DNA of 64,000 nt from Nonomuraea polychroma (GTDB lineage: Bacteria; Actinomycetota; Actinomycetes; Streptosporangiales; Streptosporangiaceae): assembly GCF_004011505.1 (NCBI RefSeq), contig NZ_SAUN01000001.1:434001-498000 (forward strand), written 5' to 3'. A program made the translations under genes and the position numbers. Below are positions 57,271-64,000 of this stretch, piece after piece. Positions within the stretch are counted from its first letter, which is position 1. Every line of letters starts with the position of its first letter. Under the pieces are notes generated by a model. The model was given only the letters and a program-made list of their open reading frames with translations. It had not been told where the DNA came from and made no database searches.

Positions 57271-57597
57271 TCAGTCGTCGTCTTGATCGCCGTCGTCGTC
57301 GGCCCGCTTCGTCCCGTGGTCAGTGATCTTGCCGGTGACGGCGTCGACGTCGACCCCGTACCGCACCGAGCCCTTGGTCAGCTCGATCTCCCACACGTCC
57401 GGCCGGGTGCCACGCCGGTCGTGGTCGAGCTCGCTGACCCAGGCTCCGGGCACCTGCTTGTGCGCGATCTCCATGGCCTTCTCGGCCGTGACCTTCGGGG
57501 CGGCGGCCGCGGTGGCGGCGAAGGCGGCCGCGCCCCCGCCGCCGACGAGCACGACGATCCCGGTACCGACAACGATGAGCTTCTTCGTGATTCGCAT
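57271..57597 (-). CDS. Secreted PepSY-domain protein
   Basis: A 108-residue protein with a signal peptide/anchor (KLIVVGTGIVVLVGGGGAAA) and one PepSY domain: VTAEKAMEIAHKQVPGAWVS, WEIELTKGSVRYGVDVDAVT, GKI. The tail is acidic (DDDGDQDDD). PepSY domains often inhibit peptidases or associate with envelope-sensing kinases. It follows the histidine kinase gene by 35 nt on the same strand and may be its target or partner. Confidence 0.85.
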   Translation of the reverse strand: MRITKKLIVVGTGIVVLVGGGGAAAFAATAAAAPKVTAEKAMEIAHKQVPGAWVSELDHDRRGTRPDVWEIELTKGSVRYGVDVDAVTGKITDHGTKRADDDGDQDDD

Positions 57598-57632
57598 GAC
57601 CCCAGGACATCGGGATGCCGGGTAACCGCGCG

Positions 57633-58871
57633 CTAAACCGTGGTTAAGACCACCTCTACGCACGTCCCGCCCCCTGGAGGTGAGGAAACGGCGAGCCGGC
57701 CGCCACACGACTCGGCCGTCCGCCGGGCGATGTCGAGCCCGAGGCCGGTCGAGCCGCCTCCGCTGTTCCCGCGCTCCAGCAGCGCCGGATCGAACCCGGG
57801 GCCCGAGTCCTCGACCGCCAGCAACGCCCCGGACGGATGCGGCGCCAGCCGTACGGACATCGCGGCGCCTTCGGGCGTGTGCGCGAAGACGTTGCCCAGC
57901 AACGCGTCCACACACGCCGCCAGGTCCTCGGCCCGCACCGCGACCGCCAGCGGGCCGGAGGGAAACGAGACCGACACCTCCCGCCCCTGGTCCTCGGCCA
58001 GCACCGACCAGAACCGCACCCGCTCGCGCACCACCGCCGCCGCGTCGCACGACGCCTGTCCGGCCGTGCGGCGCCGCGCCTCCGTGATCACCGCGCTAAC
58101 CGCCCGCTCCAAGGCGTCCACCCGAGCCTGCACCCGCGCCGCCTCCTCGGGGTCGCGCAGGGACTCGGCGTCCAGCCGGAGCGCGGTCAGGGGAGTACGC
58201 AGCCGGTGCGACAGGTCTGCCACCGACTCCCGCTCGGCCGCCAGCAACTCGTCGATCCGCCCGGCCAGATGGTTGAGCGCCAGAGCCACCGAGCGCACCT
58301 CGGGCGGCCCGCCCGGCTCGGCCCGCGCAGTCAGATCACCTCCGGCCAGCCGGTGCGACACCCGTGCCAGCCCGTCCACCGGCCGGGTCACGGCCAGCGC
58401 CAGCCGGTCGGCCAGCACGATCCCGAGCACCACCAGCGCAAGCCCCAGCACCAGCAGCCCCGCCCACGCCTCGCGCACACCGCGCGTGAGCTCGGCGTCC
58501 GGCACGAACACCCTGATCACGGCCGTGCCCTCAGGCGACTGCCCCGAGACCAGCACCTCCCTACCCCCGGCGACATGGGCGGTCACACTGCGCCCGGTCG
58601 CGGCCAGACGCACGGCGTCGGAGCGGGGCGCCGCCGCACCCACCGTGCGCCCGTCGGGCAGGAACACTGTCACCGGACGCGACACCTGCTGCACCGCCAG
58701 CTCCAGATCGGGCGTGCCGACCGCGACCGCCACGGACTCGGCGGCGGCCGTGGCCCGGCTCATCGCGCCGTTCTCGGCCACCGCCCGGATCAGCAGCGCC
58801 ATCGGCACCAGCAACGCGATCAGGACGAGGGACGTCGTCGCCGCCACCAGCAGCGCCAGCCACCGCCTCAT
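57633..58871 (-). CDS. Sensor histidine kinase
   Basis: A 412-residue membrane kinase. Two helices (LLVAATTSLVLIALLVPMAL; LLVLGLALVVLGIVLADRLA) flank a ~110-residue extracellular domain; HAMP; HisKA with the phospho-acceptor His in ADLSHRLRTPLTALRLD; HATPase with N-box LLGNVFAHT, G1 VEDSGPGFDP and G2 [16 protein letters not shown] 58871 overlaps the response-regulator stop by 4 nt. Confidence 0.92.
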   Translation of the reverse strand: MRRWLALLVAATTSLVLIALLVPMALLIRAVAENGAMSRATAAAESVAVAVGTPDLELAVQQVSRPVTVFLPDGRTVGAAAPRSDAVRLAATGRSVTAHVAGGREVLVSGQSPEGTAVIRVFVPDAELTRGVREAWAGLLVLGLALVVLGIVLADRLALAVTRPVDGLARVSHRLAGGDLTARAEPGGPPEVRSVALALNHLAGRIDELLAAERESVADLSHRLRTPLTALRLDAESLRDPEEAARVQARVDALERAVSAVITEARRRTAGQASCDAAAVVRERVRFWSVLAEDQGREVSVSFPSGPLAVAVRAEDLAACVDALLGNVFAHTPEGAAMSVRLAPHPSGALLAVEDSGPGFDPALLERGNSGGGSTGLGLDIARRTAESCGGRLAVSSPPGGGTCVEVVLTTV

Positions 58872-59551
58872 GACGGCTCGACCAGCTTGACCCCGACGCC
58901 GCGTACCGTGTGCAGATAGCGGGGCTCGGCGGCGGTCTCGCCCAGCTTCCTGCGCAGCCACGACAGGTGCACGTCCACGGTCTTGTCCGCGCCCCCGTAC
59001 GGCAGCTGCCACACCTCTGTCAGCAGCTCCCGCTTGGTGACCACTTCACCGGGCCGGGCGGCGAGATAATGCAGCACGTCGAACTCGCGCGGCGTCAGAT
59101 CCAGCGGCGTGCCGTCCAGCGTGGCGGTACGCGCACGCGGGTCCACCCGCAGCGCCCCCACCGCCAGCGGCTCAGGCGCCGAGCCGCCCGCCCGCCGCAG
59201 CACGGCCCGCACCCGCGCGTCCAGCTGCGCCGCACTGTACGGCTTGACCACATAGTCGTCGGCCCCCGCGTCCAGCACGGGCACCATTTCGGCGTCGCCG
59301 TCGCGTGCCGTGGCCACGATGACGGGCACGCGGCTGACCGCCCGCAACATCCGCAGCAGCTCCACCCCGTCCAGGTCGGGCAGCCCCAGGTCGAGCACGA
59401 TCAGGTCGGGCCGGTCCTGTACGGCCAGCCGCAGCCCGTCCAGCGCCGTCGGCGAGGAGGAGACGGCATGGCCGAGCTCCCGCAGCCCTCGGCCGAGCGC
59501 CGTACGGATCGCCACGTCGTCCTCGATGAGCAGGATGTCAGCCATATACAT
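58868..59551 (-). CDS. OmpR-family response regulator
   Basis: A 227-residue regulator: receiver domain with acidic pocket LLIEDD, phospho-acceptor Asp in LIVLDLGLPDLDG and conserved Lys in DDYVVKPYSA; C-terminal winged HTH (DLTPREFDVLHYLAARPGEV, TVDVHLSWLRRKLGE, TVRGVGVKL). The start may be ATG 59551 or 59545. It forms a two-component system with the overlapping kinase and probably controls the PepSY gene and/or the divergent secreted protein. Confidence 0.93.
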   Translation of the reverse strand: MYMADILLIEDDVAIRTALGRGLRELGHAVSSSPTALDGLRLAVQDRPDLIVLDLGLPDLDGVELLRMLRAVSRVPVIVATARDGDAEMVPVLDAGADDYVVKPYSAAQLDARVRAVLRRAGGSAPEPLAVGALRVDPRARTATLDGTPLDLTPREFDVLHYLAARPGEVVTKRELLTEVWQLPYGGADKTVDVHLSWLRRKLGETAAEPRYLHTVRGVGVKLVEPS

Positions 59552-59638
59552 GAACGTAGACGCTCGTTGACCGTGCCCTGAGTGCCCTTATCGTCCCCTT
59601 AACCCCGCCTTAGCATGACATGGGGAAAGCTGAGGGCG

Positions 59639-60055
59639 ATGAAGAGACTCGTACTGGCCTGGGTGGTCACCGCCGTGGCCGCCACCGCAGCGTCCCTGGC
59701 GGTGCTCGGCCTGGTCGGCACCGGGCTCACCGGCGCCTCCAGCCGCGTGCTCAGCCAGGAAGACGCCCGAGCGGCCCTGGCCACCGCCACCCCGCGCGCC
59801 GCCACCACGACCCCGGCAGGCACGCCCGCGCAGTGGCAACAGGGCAAGCTGATCCGCAGCGCGGGCGGCACCGTGATCGCCTCATGCACCGGCGACCAGG
59901 TAGTGCTGCGCTCGTGGAGCCCGGCCCAGGGCTACTCGGTGGACGGGGTGGAGCCGGGTCCCGCGAACGAGGCCACAGTGGAGTTCGAGCCCGACGAGGG
60001 CGAGGACGTCGAGCTGAAGATCGTCTGTGTGAACGGGAGTCCCGCCGCGCAATGA
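59639..60055 (+). CDS. Single-helix exported hypothetical protein
   Basis: A 138-residue protein from ATG 59639, preceded by TGAGGGCG. An N-terminal membrane helix (LVLAWVVTAVAATAASLAVL) is followed by an Ala/Thr linker and a small beta domain (KLIRSAGGTVIASCTGDQVV, RSWSPAQGYSVDGVEPGP, ELKIVCVNG) with two Cys likely disulfide-bonded. It diverges from the response regulator and is a probable target of it. Confidence 0.72.
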   Translation: MKRLVLAWVVTAVAATAASLAVLGLVGTGLTGASSRVLSQEDARAALATATPRAATTTPAGTPAQWQQGKLIRSAGGTVIASCTGDQVVLRSWSPAQGYSVDGVEPGPANEATVEFEPDEGEDVELKIVCVNGSPAAQ

Positions 60056-60181
60056 CCTGCTGACGGTGCGCAGAAAAGACCGCTCAAAGAGACGCGAATA
60101 GTCGCCTTCGCGCGCCCCGTAACACCTTCCACCGACCTTGGCTGCGTCTTTGCTCCCTCATGTAGGATCGTGAGTTTGTAC

Positions 60182-60625
60182 TTAGCGCCTCTTGTGCCAA
60201 TCGTCGTTTCCTCCCGCCCTGAGGTATCGGACCAGATAGTCCTCGAGATTATTGGCGACCCACCATCTGCCGTCCGTCTCATGATCCCACACAAATACGT
60301 CAGGCCGCTTCGGCTTGCAGATGAATGCGAACTGGTCTCCGGATCCATTGTCGCCAAAAAATAGAAGTGGATCAAAGGGCATATACAGTTCGTCGAAGTC
60401 TGGCCGCATTCTGAAATCGATATTAACGGTCAGTATGTCCTCTATCGTCCAGATGGGACGCATTCCGTAGCGTCCACGTATTCCATTAGTCTCCCCCAGC
60501 AAGGCGATAAGGTTGGCTGGGAGGGCGGAGCCAAGTGCTTCTTGGACTCTCTCTATGGACTCAGGCGTGACCGCCGGCTCGAGCTGAGCTTCCGGAAGAA
60601 TATCGCTGACTAGTTCACGCCACAT
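60182..60625 (-). CDS. SMI1/KNR4-family immunity protein
   Basis: A 147-residue protein with the SMI1/KNR4 pattern: helix ESIERVQEALGSALPANLIA, LLGETNGI, then FDPLLFFGDNGSGDQFAFIC, VFVWDHETDGRWWVANNLED and YLVRYL. In polymorphic toxin loci this fold is a common immunity protein. It follows the RHS remnant on the same strand. Its DNA is visibly AT-richer than its neighbours, which suggests recent transfer. Confidence 0.88.
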   Translation of the reverse strand: MWRELVSDILPEAQLEPAVTPESIERVQEALGSALPANLIALLGETNGIRGRYGMRPIWTIEDILTVNIDFRMRPDFDELYMPFDPLLFFGDNGSGDQFAFICKPKRPDVFVWDHETDGRWWVANNLEDYLVRYLRAGGNDDWHKRR

Positions 60626-60755
60626 ATTGCTGCCCCAAACGTTTACGATCTCGACGACACTCTTGTTGGCATCTTACATAATCTGGGCGTGCTTCCGCCT
60701 TGAGGTATGGGCGTTTTCTGGCTCCGTATTGGCGACACTAAATGTGAAGCAGGAG

Positions 60756-60792
60756 CCCCGCCCTCGGGGTGCTTGCATACCCTAGGGCGGGG
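60756..60792. terminator. Hairpin at the end of the RHS frame
   Basis: CCCCGCCCT (60756-60764) pairs perfectly with AGGGCGGGG (60784-60792), extended by GGGT/ACCC inside. The stem covers the stop codon of the RHS remnant. It may terminate transcription or mark the point where foreign sequence interrupted the toxin domain. Confidence 0.55.
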
Positions 60793-61600
60793 ACCCGAGC
60801 GCAACTTGGTTGCACCTGAAGCGGATCCCCCTGAGATTTTCGAGCGAATGAATCTCGCTCTTGGTGAATAGTTCGGGATATCTGTCCAGGATCTGCTGCT
60901 CGATTGCGTCGTGAACGACATGATCATCCTCCTTCAGGCCCGTGGCCTTGAAGAAAGTGCTCCGATAGTCATCTCTTGTAGAGGTTTCGACTCGAGCTGG
61001 TCCTCGCCTCGGAACCGATGTCCCGAGAGGGGGCTGGCAGAGTGCGCAGGACTTGTCCCTGAACCTAAAGTTGAAGGTTGGGAACACCACACCGCACGAC
61101 ATGCCTTCATCGCATGAAAGCGATGCCCAGTCCCACCAAGACAGACCTTCTCTGTAGGACGCGGTGGTCCTGTCCGCCTCGTATTTCGCATCACATTGAG
61201 TGACGTCTCGACCGCAAGGATCGTTAACGAAGCCCGAGAACGGGAATGTTGTATAGAAGAGGCCGGTCATCCAGCCCGACCACCAGTTGTCCCCTTCTGG
61301 CTGAGAGCTAGCTTTCGGCTGAGTTCCCGTACTTTCGCAGCTTCCGGGGCTCTTCTCGCATGCGTGATACCTCGCGTAGTCGAACTTCTCTGGCTCGAAC
61401 TTGGGATTGTGCCAGGCGCGCGGTTCGTGGCCGTCGAGCTCGACATTGCTAATTGGGTTGCCGCCAGTAAAGGCGTAGCGGTTGGCGGTCCAGGGGTCGA
61501 GACCCAGGCTCAAGTCGCTGAGGGCCCTGTTGTAGGTGTCGAGGTTGAGGAAGCGGTCCCGCGCACGGACGCGGGGAAGTTCGGCGAATCGCTTGACGGG
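60782..61600 (-). pseudogene. C-terminal remnant of an RHS-repeat polymorphic toxin
   Basis: The minus-strand frame holds the end of an RHS core (RARDRFLNLDTYNRALSD, then SLGLDPWTANRYAFTGGNPI and SNVELDGH), a ~130-residue Cys-rich linker, and a toxin-like end: DDHVVHDAIEQQILDRYPEL and SEIHSLENLRGI. The hundreds of upstream YD-repeat residues are absent; the frame enters the 3' end of the metalloprotease gene near 61600. The C-terminus stops at RFRCNQVALGSPP, where I would expect more nuclease-domain residues. Only a TTG (61513) is available as start. It is most likely a silent toxin cassette donor or debris, kept beside its SMI1 immunity gene. Confidence 0.75.
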
Positions 61601-61602
61601 AC

Positions 61603-63516
61603 TCAGGTCTCCGCGCTGAGTGCTGCCTTTGTCAGTTCGGCCTGCCGCCGGACCTGCCCCATGACGACGGGGTTCACCCCCTTGGCCTGGAACGTGGCGA
61701 CCATCTTGTCCATGACCGCGTTGGCCCGCCCCAGATCCCCCTGCCTCGCCTGGGCCCGGGCGAGGCGGCGCATCACCATGTTGAGGGTGATGTTGTCGAT
61801 GGTGGCCTCCTGCGCGACCCGGGTCAGGTGCTCGATGCCCTGCTTGGGGTCCGGCGGGCGCACGCGCAGCCGCTTGTCCGCCGTCAGCGCCTTGAACTCG
61901 CTCTCCGCGTTCAGGCCCTTCACCATCCGGGCGTACGTGGCCAGCCGGTGGTCGCCGTACCTGTCGATCACCTCGTCCAGCGCCAGGTTGCCGGAGCGCA
62001 GCGCCGGCGAGTCGGAGCCGAGCAGCGAGAACAGCTTGCCCTGCTCCTCGCCCAGCATCAGCTCCGCCACCTGGTGGTCGTCGCGGGTGACCGGGAAACG
62101 CACCCTGACCAGGCAGGCGGGGGAGATGATGCGGGAGCCGTCGGCGGCGATGTACTGGGCGCGGACCTGGTATTCACCGGGCTGCTGGAAGTAGTGCCCG
62201 TCGCGGCCGTGCCCGATGTACGCGCTGCGGTACATGGCCGGGTTGCCCTCGTCCAGCCGGATGTCCGGTGAGGTGTCGACGCAGTGGCGGATCATCGGCC
62301 GGTACAACACGGTCCTGCCGCCCGGCTGCGTGATGGACACCTGTGTGAATTCCGTGTCCGGATGCAGGTGACCGTGGGTGACGCGGGGCTCGCCGGCGCA
62401 GGAGAGCTTGAGCTCGACGACGATGGGCTCGCCCAGTTCGAACGACTCCTTGGCGCGCAGCTCCAGTCGCAGCCCCGAATGGTCCTCGACCGGCGGCTCG
62501 AACGGCTCGATCTCGGCCGCCCCGGTGCCGAACGCGTTCGCGCCCATGGCTATGTCGCGGAAGAAGCCGTGACGTAGGTGCACCAGCTCCGCGTCCGTGA
62601 ATTGGAAGGGGAAGGCGGCCCAATAGCCCTGTTCGCCGCCGGGGCGGTAATTCTGCACGTAGTTCATCCACGACAGATCACCGAAGCCGCCGTCCGGGCC
62701 GAGGGGCTGGGGCGGGGTGGCGAGGTTCTTCTGCCAGGAGTGGAGCAGGTTGAAGGCGTGCCCTAACTCATGCACATACGTCCGTAGCTGCGCGCGTTGC
62801 GCCTGCGGCGAGTCGCCCTTGATCGCGTCGTAGAAGACCGCCGCCCCCTGCCTCTGGTGGGCGTCGTTGTAGTCGAACATGATGCCCCGGTAGCCGCCCA
62901 CGTGCTTGCTGGCCACCAGCAGCCACACCCGCCACGCCGGCGCGTCGCCGAACGTGCTGAACTGCTGCGTCATCGCGTGGTGCAGCTCGGCGTCGTTCCA
63001 CGCCAGGTCGGCCCCCGACCCGTCCACCGGGATCACCCCGGGCTGCGCAAGGGTCAGCTCGATGCCCGCCTCCGCGTAGGCGGCGCCCACGGTCAGCTGC
63101 CTGGCAGGCGAGCCGGTCGGGCCCGGCAGCGTGCCCGTGTCATACGACACGAACGGCACCGTGCCCGTCACCGAGTCCTGCTCCAGCAGCACCCGCCGGA
63201 AGTACGGCGAGGCGAACGACAGCGCATACGTACGCCCCGCCAGCGCCGCCGTCCCCGACCCATCGCTGATCGTGACGCTCACGTCCTTGTCAGGCGTGTC
63301 GAACGTGAACGCCCCGCGTCCATCGATCCGGACCTCGGCGCCCTCGGCGTGCACGGCGGGGGAGTTCACCACGAACGAGCCGACGTACGAGGTCGTCGCG
63401 CCCGCCACGGCGAACAGGTCGCCGCTCACCCTCCCAGTAGGTCTGGTCCCGTCGACGTCGACGCGGAGCGCCAGCCGCGAGTCGCCGTCCTGCCCCTCGT
63501 ACAACCCGCTGATCAT
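61603..63516 (-). CDS. Zinc metalloprotease-like protein
   Basis: A 637-residue protein without a signal peptide. Residues ~1-110 are beta-rich; the central part has YVHELGHAFNLLHSWQ, an HExxHxxxxxH zinc motif as in metzincins, with a Met-containing NLLHSW continuation; QGAAVFYDAI and WMNYVQNYRP follow. Residues ~350-480 look like an Ig-like domain (RLELRAKESFELGEPIVVEL) and the end is helical (repeats TPR-like: LARAQARQGDLGRANAVMDK). Substrate and location unknown. I do not recognise the full architecture. Confidence 0.75.
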   Translation of the reverse strand: MISGLYEGQDGDSRLALRVDVDGTRPTGRVSGDLFAVAGATTSYVGSFVVNSPAVHAEGAEVRIDGRGAFTFDTPDKDVSVTISDGSGTAALAGRTYALSFASPYFRRVLLEQDSVTGTVPFVSYDTGTLPGPTGSPARQLTVGAAYAEAGIELTLAQPGVIPVDGSGADLAWNDAELHHAMTQQFSTFGDAPAWRVWLLVASKHVGGYRGIMFDYNDAHQRQGAAVFYDAIKGDSPQAQRAQLRTYVHELGHAFNLLHSWQKNLATPPQPLGPDGGFGDLSWMNYVQNYRPGGEQGYWAAFPFQFTDAELVHLRHGFFRDIAMGANAFGTGAAEIEPFEPPVEDHSGLRLELRAKESFELGEPIVVELKLSCAGEPRVTHGHLHPDTEFTQVSITQPGGRTVLYRPMIRHCVDTSPDIRLDEGNPAMYRSAYIGHGRDGHYFQQPGEYQVRAQYIAADGSRIISPACLVRVRFPVTRDDHQVAELMLGEEQGKLFSLLGSDSPALRSGNLALDEVIDRYGDHRLATYARMVKGLNAESEFKALTADKRLRVRPPDPKQGIEHLTRVAQEATIDNITLNMVMRRLARAQARQGDLGRANAVMDKMVATFQAKGVNPVVMGQVRRQAELTKAALSAET

Positions 63517-63570
63517 GGCCGCTCCTGGGGAATCGTCAGGGATTACATCGTCCCCCGCCAGGAGCCCCTG

Positions 63571-63783
63571 TCAACGAGCTCCGCGAACTTGAAGCGCCCC
63601 CAGCAACTCCTCCGACGCCCGGGTGATGGTCTCGACGGCCCGGTCGAACGCCTCGGCGTTGTGCGCGGCGGGCGCGCGGAAACCGGAGATCTTCCTGACG
63701 TACTGCAACGCGGCCGCGCGCACGTCCTCCTCGGTCACACTCTCGGTGAACGGAGGCCGCAGCGTCTTGATGCTCCTACACAT
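63571..63783 (-). CDS. DUF2277 protein
   Basis: A 70-residue protein: MCRSIKTLRPPFTESVTEED and AALQYVRKISGFRAPAAHNA are the DUF2277 signature, including the MCRSIKxL start. Function unknown. It overlaps the upstream IclR stop by 8 nt. Confidence 0.92.
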   Translation of the reverse strand: MCRSIKTLRPPFTESVTEEDVRAAALQYVRKISGFRAPAAHNAEAFDRAVETITRASEELLGALQVRGAR

Positions 63784-64000
63784 GCCTCAACGGTAGCCCG
63801 GGTCGCTCAGCAGGAGGACTGAGCTCGTTGCCGAAGTCGAGGGCGATCTTGCGCAGCCCCTCGGCCAGCTCGTCCCGGTCCCGCGCGTCGATGCGCTCGG
63901 CCGGTCCCGACACCGACATCGCGGCCACCACCCGGTTGCCGTCCCACACCGGCACCGCCAGGCAATGCACGCCCAGCTCCTCCTCGCCGAGGTCCATGGC
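63776..64000 (-). CDS. IclR-family regulator, 3' end only
   Basis: The frame runs off the window edge. The visible ~75 residues are the end of an IclR effector domain: LGVHCLAVPVWDGNRVVAAM, SVSGPAERI, LRKIALDFG. The N-terminal HTH is outside the window. Confidence 0.88.
   Translation of the reverse strand, partial: AMDLGEEELGVHCLAVPVWDGNRVVAAMSVSGPAERIDARDRDELAEGLRKIALDFGNELSPPAERPGLPLRHV

Overview
The window is GC-rich actinomycete chromosome. Gene order around recA (DUF3046-recA-recX-rny, then gluABCD, miaB, dapF, miaA, RNase Z) together with the codon use fits a Streptosporangiales genome such as Nonomuraea or a relative; this placement is inference, because no rRNA or other species marker is present. 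Coding density is high, many genes overlap by 4 nt (ATGA/GTGA), and no tRNA or rRNA gene was recognised.

Layout. 0-1.8 kb: 3' part of a kynurenine 3-monooxygenase and a small companion gene. 1.7-8.6 kb: a carbohydrate (CUT1) ABC importer with a NagZ-type GH3 hydrolase, a divergent ROK regulator with an operator-like palindrome, and a VanX-like D,D-dipeptidase; together these look like amino-sugar or cell-wall fragment uptake. 8.6-19.0 kb: the most unusual locus, two divergent, translationally coupled operons. One encodes ACP, a condensation-like protein and an N,N-dimethylformamidase-like protein. The other encodes a stand-alone adenylating enzyme, a C-PCP didomain protein, 2-oxoacid dehydrogenase E1-alpha and E1-beta, and a lipoyl E2. 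A GCS2-type carboxylate-amine ligase follows. It resembles a small assembly line that uses a 2-oxoacid dehydrogenase as acyl source or carboligase. I do not recognise it as a described pathway. A TTA (bldA-type) codon lies in the C-PCP gene.

19.1-23.3 kb: a gamma-glutamyltransferase-like gene followed by a decay zone: the last ~50 codons of an oligopeptide ABC ATPase joined to a truncated GntR regulator, then a membrane protein, a TetR gene and a truncated SnoaL-like gene. 23.2-34.7 kb: core genome with an Lhr helicase, small conserved genes, recA behind a LexA box, a very long recX, a repeat-rich non-coding stretch, and rny. 34.7-42.5 kb: an S9 peptidase, a glutamate-type ABC importer with two binding proteins, and miaB.

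42.5-51.1 kb: accessory genes. These include a tautomerase/HxlR pair around an 18-bp inverted repeat, a PIN-type toxin-antitoxin pair, a lipoprotein HNH nuclease, regulators, an SDR and a large TPR-like protein. 51.2-55.7 kb: dapF, miaA, ogt and rnz (the last two diverge from overlapping start codons), a dioxygenase-like gene and a PEP-mutase-like gene. 55.9-60.1 kb: secreted or membrane proteins and an OmpR-type two-component system. 60.2-61.6 kb: an AT-richer remnant of an RHS polymorphic toxin with its SMI1-type immunity gene. The window ends with a zinc metalloprotease-like protein, DUF2277 and the 3' end of an IclR regulator.
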